From the NCBI GenBank assembly GCA_016780665.1, contig JADHLM010000021.1:1-14305 (forward strand): a stretch of DNA of 14,305 nt, written 5' to 3'. Below are positions 1 to 7,291 of this stretch, piece by piece (the stretch's first letter is position 1; every line of letters begins with the position of its first letter). A model generated the notes under the pieces. It was not told the origin of the DNA. It made no database searches and saw nothing but the letters and a program-made list of their open reading frames with translations. This DNA is from Hyphomicrobiales bacterium. GTDB taxonomy: Bacteria > Pseudomonadota > Alphaproteobacteria > Rhizobiales > TMED25. A program made the position numbers and the translations under genes.

Positions 1-557
1 GTATAGGAAGCTTAACAGCTGAAATGGATAATAGAATTCCAGAGATTTTAGAACTACTTAAGTATTCTGGGAAGGTCGCGCATACTCAAAATATATTATC
101 AGCAAAATGGATGAAGCTTATAGTTAATGCCATGACAATGGGACCAAGATCAATCCTAGGGCTTCGTGCAGTGGAAGCAATGAATGTTGAAGGTATGAGA
201 GAATTAGCATTAAAAATTGGTGAAGAAGCGCTACTAATTGGTCAAAAAATGGGTTTCAAGCCTGAACCAATATTCGGACTAAACCAAAAAGATATAGAAC
301 AATCTAATAGATTACTTGAATTATTATTAGATAGAATAATTCACGATGTAGGTCCCCATGCAAGGGATGCAGTGCTACAGGATCACTTAAAAGGACGTTT
401 AAGTGAAGTTGATTTAATTAATGGACTCATATATGAAGAGGGTCAAAAATATGGGATTGACTGTATTCATAATAAAAGAGTATGTGAAATAACTGACAGA
501 ATACAACAAAATGTAATCAGTCCATCGCCAAATAATGCTAAAGAGCTCGTTGGTTAA
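1..557 (+). CDS. Ketopantoate reductase family protein, C-terminal part (5' end outside window)
   Basis: The reading frame is open from the first bases (codons in phase from base 3) to the TAA at 555-557, so the gene begins before the window and the ATG at 24 is internal. The visible protein matches the all-helical C-terminal domain of the ApbA/PanE family. It has the AKWMKLIVNA helix carrying the catalytic-lysine motif, and late on the DHLKGRLSEVD-INGL segment that lines the substrate site. PanE reduces 2-dehydropantoate to pantoate with NADPH in coenzyme A synthesis. However, the second conserved Asn of the usual N-x3-N pattern after that Lys is Met here (NAMTM), so the substrate may differ and I give no gene symbol. 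The NADPH-binding Rossmann half is not visible. The gene converges on the thiolase gene with a gap of only 5 bases. Family assignment is fairly firm; exact function is open. Confidence 0.8.
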   Translation, partial: IGSLTAEMDNRIPEILELLKYSGKVAHTQNILSAKWMKLIVNAMTMGPRSILGLRAVEAMNVEGMRELALKIGEEALLIGQKMGFKPEPIFGLNQKDIEQSNRLLELLLDRIIHDVGPHARDAVLQDHLKGRLSEVDLINGLIYEEGQKYGIDCIHNKRVCEITDRIQQNVISPSPNNAKELVG

Positions 558-562
558 ATTAT

Positions 563-1765
563 TTAAGCTTTTTCAATAACCACAGAGATACCCTGTCCAA
601 CTCCAACACACATAGTACAAAGTGCATATTTATGGTTATTCCTTACAACTTCCTTTGAAGCTGTTAGAGCTAACCTTGCACCCGACATACCTAGTGGATG
701 CCCTAAAGCTATTGCTCCACCATTTGGGTTAACTTTTTCGCTATCATCATCTATTCCAAGCATCCTCAGACAAGCAAGTGATTGTGATGCGAAAGCCTCA
801 TTGAGCTCTATTACACCAATCTGGTCTAGGCTCATACCTGTTTTATTTAATAACTTCTGAGTTGAAAAAACAGGACCAATTCCCATATATCTAGGCTCCA
901 CGCCAGCAGTAGCAGCACCACAGAATCTTGCTAGAGGATTCAGTGAGAATTTCTTAACCATTTCTTCTGAAGCAATAATAAGACATGCAGCCCCATCATT
1001 TACTCCTGAAGCGTTTCCTGCTGTAACAGTACCATTCTCTCTAAAGGGAGTGGGCAAAGCATTTAATTTTTCTATGGTTGTGTCACGTGGGTGTTCATCT
1101 TGTTCAAATATTATCTTTTCTTTATTTTTATTTATAACTTCAATACCCAATATTTCATCACCAAATCGATTATTCTTAAGCGCGTTTTGATATTTTTTTT
1201 GACTATTGTATGCGAATAAATCTTGGTCATGGCGATTGATATTATAAAATTCAGCCACATTTTCTGCAGTTTCTGGCATAGAATCTGTGCCATAAATAGA
1301 AACCATCTTCTTATTAATGAATCTCCATCCGATCGTAGTATCTTCAACTTTATTATGTCTTGAGAAAGCACTATCAGCTTTTGGCATAACAAAAGGTGCA
1401 CGGGACATACTCTCTACTCCTCCAGCGATAATTAAATCCATTTCTCCTGTCATAATGGCACGACATGCAACAATAACTGCATCCAGACCAGATCCACATA
1501 ACCTATTTATTGTTGTTGCTGGAATTGAAATTGGTAAACCCGATAGCAATGCCGCCATTCGTGCAACATTCCTATTATCTTCACCAGCTTGGTTTGCACA
1601 GCCAAATATAACTTCATCAATTTCATTAGGATCCATTTTTGGGTTTTTTTTAATTAAGTGATTAATCACAAGAGCAGCAAGATCGTCTGGTCTTAGTGAA
1701 GAGAGTGACCCACCATATTTACCAATTGGAGTTCTTATACCGTCACAAATAAATGCTTCAAACAT
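563..1765 (-). CDS. pcaF: 3-oxoadipyl-CoA thiolase (PcaF/PaaJ-type acetyl-CoA acyltransferase)
   Basis: A 400-residue thiolase, the usual full length. The three catalytic positions are in place: nucleophile Cys90 in RLCGSG, His356 in GHPLG and Cys386 in CVGVGQG. Stretches typical of the beta-ketoadipyl-CoA branch are present, including an N-terminus like EAFICDGIRTPIG, CANQAGEDNRNVARMA, TIGWRF and GTDSMPETAENVA. I recall these almost unchanged in E. coli PaaJ and Pseudomonas PcaF. That enzyme splits 3-oxoadipyl-CoA into succinyl-CoA and acetyl-CoA at the end of aromatic (protocatechuate or phenylacetate) degradation. No other gene of those pathways is in the window, so the physiological substrate is inferred and a broader beta-ketothiolase role is possible. 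The gene lies 9 bases downstream of the glutathione transferase gene on the same strand, so the two are probably co-transcribed. Confidence 0.9.
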   Translation of the reverse strand: MFEAFICDGIRTPIGKYGGSLSSLRPDDLAALVINHLIKKNPKMDPNEIDEVIFGCANQAGEDNRNVARMAALLSGLPISIPATTINRLCGSGLDAVIVACRAIMTGEMDLIIAGGVESMSRAPFVMPKADSAFSRHNKVEDTTIGWRFINKKMVSIYGTDSMPETAENVAEFYNINRHDQDLFAYNSQKKYQNALKNNRFGDEILGIEVINKNKEKIIFEQDEHPRDTTIEKLNALPTPFRENGTVTAGNASGVNDGAACLIIASEEMVKKFSLNPLARFCGAATAGVEPRYMGIGPVFSTQKLLNKTGMSLDQIGVIELNEAFASQSLACLRMLGIDDDSEKVNPNGGAIALGHPLGMSGARLALTASKEVVRNNHKYALCTMCVGVGQGISVVIEKA

Positions 1766-1774
1766 AAACTTTAC

Positions 1775-2488
1775 CTACTTTAGAGCACGTTGACCAAATA
1801 ATACTTTTTGAGCTTCGAGATCCTTAGATAAATCATGACGAATGTCATCGCCAATACTTATACCTTTTTGCACAGCCGGTCTTTCCATCATCCTATTAAA
1901 CCAATCATTTAAATATGGAAATTCATTGAGATCTTGACCTTTTTTCTCTGGATTTCTTACCCAACCAACACAAGCCATATCTGCTATTGAATAATCTTCC
2001 GCAATGTAATCTCTTCCATCAGATAATTTCTTATTCAAAACACCATAAAGTCTATTCACTTCATTTGTATACCTATCTATTGCATATTGCAGTTTGTTTT
2101 GAGAATAGTTTCTAAAGTGATGCGCTTGTCCTCCCATTGGCCCAAGACCACCAACTTGCCAGAAAAGCCACTGGTCTACTTCTAATTGTTTTCTATAGTC
2201 ACTTGGATAAAATAAGCCCTTTTTTCTCCCTAAATATTGTAATATCGCTCCCGACTCAAATATTGAAATTTCTTCGCCATCAGGACCATCTGGATCTACA
2301 ATTGCGGGCATACGATTATTAGGTGAAATTTTAAGAAATGAAGGATTAAATTGTTCCCCTTTCCCAATATTTATGAAATTTACATTATATGGATATTTCG
2401 CCTCTTCTAGAAAAATTGTTATTTTGAAACCATTTGATGTAGGCCAATAATATAATTCTATAGGTTTTTTTGTACCAAAGTCATTCAT
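1775..2488 (-). CDS. yfcG: Glutathione transferase, Nu class (YfcG-like disulfide-bond oxidoreductase)
   Basis: A 237-residue cytosolic glutathione S-transferase fold. The N-terminal thioredoxin-like domain (about residues 10-90) has ELYYWPTSNG, supplying Thr17 and Asn19 of the T-x-N motif that replaces the usual Tyr/Ser in this class. It also has the NNRMP cis-proline segment near 57-61 and the E-S pair at 78-79 that grips the glutathione gamma-glutamyl group. The helical C-terminal domain contains QWLFWQVGGLGPMGGQ followed by HHF, a signature of E. coli YfcG/YghU. Those proteins reduce disulfides such as 2-hydroxyethyl disulfide with glutathione and have little classical transferase activity. 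The ATG at 2488 gives a normal N-terminus with a short extra leader of about 8 residues. It is the first gene of the minus-strand pair with the thiolase and is divergent from the EamA transporter gene. The link to the thiolase is only positional. Confidence 0.88.
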   Translation of the reverse strand: MNDFGTKKPIELYYWPTSNGFKITIFLEEAKYPYNVNFINIGKGEQFNPSFLKISPNNRMPAIVDPDGPDGEEISIFESGAILQYLGRKKGLFYPSDYRKQLEVDQWLFWQVGGLGPMGGQAHHFRNYSQNKLQYAIDRYTNEVNRLYGVLNKKLSDGRDYIAEDYSIADMACVGWVRNPEKKGQDLNEFPYLNDWFNRMMERPAVQKGISIGDDIRHDLSKDLEAQKVLFGQRALK

Positions 2489-2520
2489 TTAATGTCTCGC
2501 TTAAAATTAAAATACTGTTA

Positions 2521-2550
2521 TTGTTATAAGATATACTAAAAATAGCATAA
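2521..2550 (+). promoter_or_regulatory. Candidate sigma70-type promoter for the EamA transporter gene
   Basis: TTGTTA at 2521-2526 and CATAAT at 2545-2550 are separated by 18 bases and resemble -35 and -10 boxes. They would start transcription about 10 bases before the ATG at 2567. The 78-base divergent gap must also hold a promoter for the glutathione transferase gene, but I see no convincing pair on the minus strand. In such AT-rich sequence chance matches are common, so this is a weak call. Confidence 0.25.
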
Positions 2551-2566
2551 TAAAACACATTTAATA

Positions 2567-3445
2567 ATGAATTTATTTGATTGGATAAGGCTGATAATTC
2601 TATCACTTTTATGGGGTGGATCTTATACATGGATCGAACTCGCATTATTGGAACTTGATCCAATGATGATAGTATTTTATCGTGTTTTAATATCAAGTAT
2701 TTTTCTGATACTAATATGCAAAGTTTTTTCTTTGACATTTAAAATTAAAAAAAAAACATTATTTTTTTTATTTTTTATGAGTTTAACAAATAACGTTATT
2801 CCTTTTAATTTAATTGCTTGGGGACAACAAGAAATAACAGCGAGTGTTGGTTCGATTTTGAATGCAACAACCCCACTATTTACGGTCATTATAGCAAATT
2901 ATTGGCCAAATGGAGAAAAGGCAACTTTAAATAGAATTGCTGGCGTCATTATTGGTTTTTGTGGAGTCATACTACTAATGGGATTAAGTATGCATGACAT
3001 TGATAATTCTATAATTGGTCAGACCGCAATCTTATTAGCTGCAATATCTTATGCAATATCAGCTTTAATTGGGAAAGAAATTAAGAAAATTCACCCTGCA
3101 ATATCCGCAACATACATGCTATCAATTTCATCGGTTATTTTATTGCCAATTATTTTGTTCTCTGGAAATGAGTTGCTCCCAGAAGTAAACAAACAAAGTA
3201 TGATTGCAATTCTTGGACTTGCGGTATTTTCTACATCCATAGCTTATTTGATTTTTTATAAGCTTATCGAAAATATTGGTTCAAATGTAATGCTTGTTAC
3301 ACTTTTAATGCCTGTAAGTGCAATATTATTATCAATAATTATATTAAATGAGAGAATAAGTACTACTCAAGTAACAGGTTTGATATTAATTTTAGCTGGA
3401 TTGATATTAGTAGATGGTAGAGTGCTGAATTTCTTTAAAAGATAA
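2567..3445 (+). CDS. EamA/DMT-superfamily membrane transporter
   Basis: A 292-residue, strongly hydrophobic protein with about ten predicted membrane helices arranged as two repeated EamA domains (roughly residues 5-135 and 150-285). The start IRLIILSLLWGGSYTWIELA and the second-half start ILLAAISYAISALIGKEI are typical of the drug/metabolite transporter superfamily. In this family the first helix often reads WGxxF or WGxSF. Members export or exchange amino acids, metabolites or drugs across the inner membrane, and the substrate cannot be read from sequence. The protein ends in a short basic tail (NFFKR), consistent with a cytoplasmic C-terminus. The gene is alone on its strand and converges on gatB with only 4 bases between stop codons. 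Family call is firm; substrate is unknown. Confidence 0.88.
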   Translation: MNLFDWIRLIILSLLWGGSYTWIELALLELDPMMIVFYRVLISSIFLILICKVFSLTFKIKKKTLFFLFFMSLTNNVIPFNLIAWGQQEITASVGSILNATTPLFTVIIANYWPNGEKATLNRIAGVIIGFCGVILLMGLSMHDIDNSIIGQTAILLAAISYAISALIGKEIKKIHPAISATYMLSISSVILLPIILFSGNELLPEVNKQSMIAILGLAVFSTSIAYLIFYKLIENIGSNVMLVTLLMPVSAILLSIIILNERISTTQVTGLILILAGLILVDGRVLNFFKR

Positions 3446-3449
3446 TCGT

Positions 3450-4925
3450 TTATAACCCAATCTTTTTTAAGACCAACTCATTAACTTTTGATGGGTTAGC
3501 CTTCCCTTGACTTTCTTTGATAACCTGCCCCACAAACCATCCAACCATTTTTGGTTTTTCTTTTGCTTGAGCTACTTTATCAGAGTTTTCATCTATAATC
3601 TTATCTACTAGTTTTTCTATAGATGACTCATCTGTTATTTGAGACATACCTTGTTCATTAACAATTAATTTTGCACTTTTCTGGGTTTCTAACATAATCT
3701 CAAAAACATCTTTGGCTAGCCTTCCAGAGAGAGTTCCATCTATGATGAGATCTATTAACTCGCCGAGATTGTCTGCTGTTATTGGTGATTGATCAATGTC
3801 TAGTGAAAGCCTATTTAATGCACTAAATAGTTCTCCTGAGATCCAGTTAACAGATAATTTTGGATCCCTTCCCTTAGCAACAACCTCGAAATATTTTGCA
3901 TATTTTTTATCGGAAACAAGAATATCTGCATCATAAGAATTAAGCTTATACTGCTCCATTAGTCTATCTTTTTTATCATCTGGTAACTCAGGTAATTCTT
4001 TTACAATTTCATCGATAAAATCTTGACTGAGATTTAACGGCAATAAGTCGGGATCAGGAAAATACCTGTAATCATGAGCTTCTTCTTTACTTCTCATAGA
4101 TCGTGTTTTTCCTGTAGAAATATCAAATAACCTAGTTTCTTGGCTAATCTCATTTCCACTTTCAATTTCATCAATTTGTCTTTTTGACTCATAATCTATT
4201 GCCATACCAATAAATTTAATTGAATTAACATTTTTTATTTCACATCTTGTGCCTAATTCATCACCAGGTCTCCTGACTGAGACATTAATATCAGCTCTTA
4301 GTGAACCCTCTTCCATATTTCCATCACACGTCTCTAGGTATCTAAGAATTGTACGAAGTTTTGTTACAAATAATTTTGCTTCCTCTGCACTTCTAAGATC
4401 AGGCTTTGTAACTATCTCCATAAGAGCAACACCTGACCTATTTAAATCAATGTATGTAGACTGTGGATCAATATCATGAAATGATTTTCCGGCATCTTGC
4501 TCAAGATGGAGTCTTTCGATACGAACATATATATCCGATCCATCTTTAAGAGTAACTTTTACAATACCCTCTCCAACTATTGGATGTTTAAATTGTGATA
4601 TTTGATAACCTTGGGGTAAATCAGGATAGAAATAATTTTTTCTATCAAAGACTGAGTATTTATTTATTTCAGCCTGTAGTCCTAGTCCAGTTTTGACTGC
4701 CTGCCTAACGCATTGTTTATTAATAACTGGAAGCATGCCTGGCATTGCTGCATCCACAAGACTAACGTGAGACATAGGTTCACCACCATATGAGGCAGAA
4801 GATCCAGAAAATAATTTTGAATTAGATGTGATTTGAGCGTGTATTTCCAAACCAATAACAACCTCCCAATCACCTGTTGGACTCTCAATTATAAAACGAG
4901 GATTTCTGTTATTATTTTCTGACAT
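3450..4925 (-). CDS. gatB: Aspartyl/glutamyl-tRNA(Asn/Gln) amidotransferase subunit B
   Basis: A 491-residue GatB of normal length. The N-terminal kinase-like domain begins with VVIGLEIHAQ (about 24-31) and continues with DRKNYFYPDLPQGYQISQ, DLNRSGVALMEIVT, RCEIKNVNSI and YRYFPDPDLLPL, all family signatures. The C-terminal third (about 340-491) is the helical and YqeY-like tail that recognises the tRNA, ending in a segment like KANPSKVNELVLKKIGL. GatB phosphorylates the misacylated Glu-tRNA(Gln) or Asp-tRNA(Asn) and, with ammonia from GatA, converts it to the amide. It is the last gene of gatC-gatA-gatB, 15 bases downstream of gatA. It converges on the EamA gene with no room for a separate terminator. 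Very confident. Confidence 0.97.
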   Translation of the reverse strand: MSENNNRNPRFIIESPTGDWEVVIGLEIHAQITSNSKLFSGSSASYGGEPMSHVSLVDAAMPGMLPVINKQCVRQAVKTGLGLQAEINKYSVFDRKNYFYPDLPQGYQISQFKHPIVGEGIVKVTLKDGSDIYVRIERLHLEQDAGKSFHDIDPQSTYIDLNRSGVALMEIVTKPDLRSAEEAKLFVTKLRTILRYLETCDGNMEEGSLRADINVSVRRPGDELGTRCEIKNVNSIKFIGMAIDYESKRQIDEIESGNEISQETRLFDISTGKTRSMRSKEEAHDYRYFPDPDLLPLNLSQDFIDEIVKELPELPDDKKDRLMEQYKLNSYDADILVSDKKYAKYFEVVAKGRDPKLSVNWISGELFSALNRLSLDIDQSPITADNLGELIDLIIDGTLSGRLAKDVFEIMLETQKSAKLIVNEQGMSQITDESSIEKLVDKIIDENSDKVAQAKEKPKMVGWFVGQVIKESQGKANPSKVNELVLKKIGL

Positions 4926-4940
4926 TACAAGCGTCCATTG

Positions 4941-6422
4941 TTATTTTTTTATCCACCAATCTGTGGGCATTTCAATGTTTACCCTAGATTCTTCAATTAG
5001 CCTTCCAAATTTAAAAAGTGATTTTTCATCAAAATGATTTGTAATTAATTGAATCCCCATGGGCAAACCAGAACTATCCAAACCACTTGGAATCGAGATA
5101 GCAGGCAGTCCAGCCAAATTAACAGGAACTGTCAAAATATCATTAGAATACATTTTTAATGGGTCTGAAATATTTTCCCCTATCCCAAATGCAGTTGTAG
5201 GAGTAGTTGGTGTTAATATTGCATCAACTGTTTTAAAAGCTTCTAAAAAATCTTCGTGAATAAGCCTCCTAACCTTTTGTGCCTTCAGATAATAAGCATC
5301 GTAGTAGCCTGCAGAAAGCACATAAGTACCCATTAAAATCCTTCTTTTGACCTCATCACCAAACCCCTCAGCTCTCGTTCTTTTATATAAACTATCCAGG
5401 TCTTCACCAGGCACTCTCTTTCCGTACTTAACTCCATCATACCTGGCAAGATTTGAGGATGCTTCAGCTGGAGCAATTATGTAATATGCCGGAAGTGCGT
5501 ACTTACAATGAGGTAAATTTATAGATTTTATATTAACGCCAGCTTCTTTATACCACTGAATAGCCTCTTCCCAATTTTGCCTTATATCTAACGAAAGATC
5601 CAGCTCCTCAAACTCTTTTGGGATTCCTATGCTCATACCATTGAGATTAGAATTCCTGTAGTTTTCAAAATTTTCTACTTCGATGTTTGCACTGGTACTA
5701 TCTTTATTGTCATAGCCTGCCATTGCCTGCAGAGCTAGTGCAGAGTCTCTAACTGTTTTCGTAATTGGTCCTGCTTGATCAAGAGAAGAAGCAAAAGCTA
5801 CTATACCCCAACGGGAACATCTGCCATATGTAGGTTTTAAACCAACTGTTCCTGTGAATGCTGCAGGTTGCCTAATAGAGCCACCCGTATCTGTCGCGGT
5901 AGCTAATGGACATAATGAGGCAGCAACAGCAGCAGATGAACCTCCAGAGGACCCTCCAGGAACCAATTCTTTTTCAGAATTTCTTGATCTCCATGGATTA
6001 ACAACAGCTCCGTTTGCACTTGTTTCGTTAGATGAGCCCATAGCAAATTCATCATTACTGAGTTTACCAAGCATTATCATGCCCGACTTAAATAAATTCT
6101 CAGTAACAGTTGACTCATAAGAGGGAATAAAATTTTCTAAAATTTTGCTAGAGGCTGTTGTCTTTACTCCCTGTGTACAAAATAGATCTTTTATACCAAT
6201 AGGAATTCCTTCAAGGGGTCCTGCTTCATTTTTTTTAATTTTACCATCACTTATCTCAGCTCTATCAAGCGCTTGTTCGAATGTGGTTGTGTTATATGTG
6301 TTTAATTTTGATGAGCCTTCAATTCGCTCGATATAGGATTTTACTAATTCTTTTGATGTAAAATCACCCTTTTTTAGTGAGTCTCTAATTGAAGATAAAT
6401 CTAATACTCTTACGTCAATCAT
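4941..6422 (-). CDS. gatA: Aspartyl/glutamyl-tRNA(Asn/Gln) amidotransferase subunit A
   Basis: An amidase-signature enzyme that hydrolyses glutamine and channels ammonia to GatB. I choose the ATG at 6422, which gives 493 residues starting MIDVRVLDLS. It lies one base after the gatC stop codon and matches usual GatA length. An upstream in-frame ATG at 6461 would add 13 unlikely residues lying inside gatC. The Ser-cisSer-Lys triad is visible: Lys78 in GIPIGIKDLF, Ser158 in PGGSSGGSSAA and Ser182 in TDTGGSIRQPA. The 24-residue Ser-Ser spacing is the one I recall for staphylococcal GatA. GLKPTYGRCSRWG and ASSLDQAGPI follow as expected. No strong Shine-Dalgarno precedes the start, so translation is probably coupled to gatC. 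The operon implies that this organism makes Gln-tRNA and/or Asn-tRNA by the indirect route. Confidence 0.97.
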   Translation of the reverse strand: MIDVRVLDLSSIRDSLKKGDFTSKELVKSYIERIEGSSKLNTYNTTTFEQALDRAEISDGKIKKNEAGPLEGIPIGIKDLFCTQGVKTTASSKILENFIPSYESTVTENLFKSGMIMLGKLSNDEFAMGSSNETSANGAVVNPWRSRNSEKELVPGGSSGGSSAAVAASLCPLATATDTGGSIRQPAAFTGTVGLKPTYGRCSRWGIVAFASSLDQAGPITKTVRDSALALQAMAGYDNKDSTSANIEVENFENYRNSNLNGMSIGIPKEFEELDLSLDIRQNWEEAIQWYKEAGVNIKSINLPHCKYALPAYYIIAPAEASSNLARYDGVKYGKRVPGEDLDSLYKRTRAEGFGDEVKRRILMGTYVLSAGYYDAYYLKAQKVRRLIHEDFLEAFKTVDAILTPTTPTTAFGIGENISDPLKMYSNDILTVPVNLAGLPAISIPSGLDSSGLPMGIQLITNHFDEKSLFKFGRLIEESRVNIEMPTDWWIKK

Positions 6423-6423
6423 C

Positions 6424-6711
6424 TTATTCAATAACTTTTGGAACCACAAAGAAACTTTCATCCTCTGCTGGTGAATTACTTAAAATATCGGATCTCTTTT
6501 CCCCATCATTAACAATATCCTCTCTCATTTGTAAAAAATTAGTCAAGCTATTAGACATTGGTTCTATATTCTCGGTGTCCACTTCATTCAAAGTTTCTAC
6601 CCAATTCAATATTGAGGATATTTCAACCTCTAATTTTTCGATTTGATCTTCTGAGATTGATATTTTCGATAGATTAGCTATTTTTAAAATTCTGTCTTTT
6701 GAAATAGTCAT
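6424..6711 (-). CDS. gatC: Aspartyl/glutamyl-tRNA(Asn/Gln) amidotransferase subunit C
   Basis: A 95-residue protein of the normal size for GatC, the small subunit that wraps around GatA and stabilises its contact with GatB. Family features are the N-terminal helix pattern ILKIANLSKISISEDQIEKL, the ILNWVETLNEVDTENIEPM segment, and the C-terminal extended strand ending FFVVPKVIE (canonical xxFxVPKVIE). It is the first gene of the operon. Its stop (6424-6426) is separated from the gatA start by a single base, which implies tight translational coupling. The ATG at 6711 is preceded by an A/T-only stretch without a recognisable ribosome binding site. Very confident. Confidence 0.95.
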   Translation of the reverse strand: MTISKDRILKIANLSKISISEDQIEKLEVEISSILNWVETLNEVDTENIEPMSNSLTNFLQMREDIVNDGEKRSDILSNSPAEDESFFVVPKVIE

Positions 6712-6809
6712 TTTTTTACAAAAAAATTAGTTATAAGATATATATATAAAAAAAAATGAATTTAATATATTTTTTTTTATTTTATTATTTTCATTTATAG
6801 TTGTTGATC
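6712..6809. promoter_or_regulatory. Divergent intergenic region between gatC and ruvX
   Basis: This gap of about 98 bases is almost pure A/T, with runs of T (around 6769-6777) and A (around 6750-6757) and a TA-repeat near 6738-6747. It must contain the gatCAB promoter (minus) and the ruvX promoter (plus). Many TATAAT-like words occur, but none has a convincing -35 partner, so individual boxes are not called. Confidence 0.4.
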
Positions 6810-7280
6810 ATGATCTACAAAGAAATAAATCAAGCACTAAATAACGAAACCTTCACCAATAGGCTAATTGGACTTGATCTTGGGACAAAAACTATTGGCG
6901 TCTCTATGTCAGACTCTTCAAGAATTATTGCTTCTACATTTGAAACGATCAAAAGAAAAAAAACAAAACTTGATATTGAGCGTATACTGGAAATTTGTCA
7001 CGAATTTAAGATAAGTGGAATTGTTCTTGGCTATCCAATTAATATGAATTTTACAGAAGGACCAAGATCGCAATCAACTATGTCTTTTGCAAAGCTTCTT
7101 GAACTGAGGACTTGTATTCCAATTATACTTTGGGATGAAAGGCTATCCACATCTGCAGCAGAAAAGGTTCTTATCTCAGCAGATCTATCAAGAAAAAAAA
7201 GAAAAGATGTTATCGACAAGCTTGCTGCCACTTATATTCTTCAAGGAATACTTGACAGAATATCAAATATTAAAAAGTGA
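6810..7280 (+). CDS. ruvX: RuvX/YqgF family pre-16S rRNA nuclease (Holliday-junction-resolvase fold)
   Basis: A 156-residue RNase H-fold nuclease. I prefer the ATG at 6810 over the TTG at 6801. The N-terminal strand IGLDLGTKTIGVSMSD places the first metal-binding Asp at residue 23. VLGYPINMN is the family's VxGxP motif, WDERLST gives Asp109-Glu110, and DKLAATYIL gives Asp136, completing the acidic site. In E. coli YqgF processes the 5' end of 16S rRNA, and other members cleave Holliday junctions. About 14 residues precede the core strand, slightly more than usual. The gene is divergent from gatC, an alphaproteobacterial arrangement, and ends 11 bases from the stop of the convergent oxidoreductase gene. 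Very confident on family. Confidence 0.93.
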   Translation: MIYKEINQALNNETFTNRLIGLDLGTKTIGVSMSDSSRIIASTFETIKRKKTKLDIERILEICHEFKISGIVLGYPINMNFTEGPRSQSTMSFAKLLELRTCIPIILWDERLSTSAAEKVLISADLSRKKRKDVIDKLAATYILQGILDRISNIKK

Positions 7281-7291
7281 GTTTGTCCGCG

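Noticed and set aside
2481..2738. An 85-codon minus-strand frame overlapping the glutathione transferase start and the EamA 5' end
   Set aside because: It overlaps two confident genes, covers their shared promoter gap and has no recognisable protein features.
5854..6120. Reading frames antisense to gatA and to other long genes (for example 1317-1661 opposite the thiolase, 11357-11638 opposite topA)
   Set aside because: They mirror strongly conserved coding sequence on the other strand, have no recognisable domains and no start signals. They are composition shadows.
6423..6461. Longer GatA start at 6461
   Set aside because: It would lie inside gatC and add 13 residues unlike GatA N-termini. 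The ATG at 6422 follows the gatC stop by one base and gives standard length.
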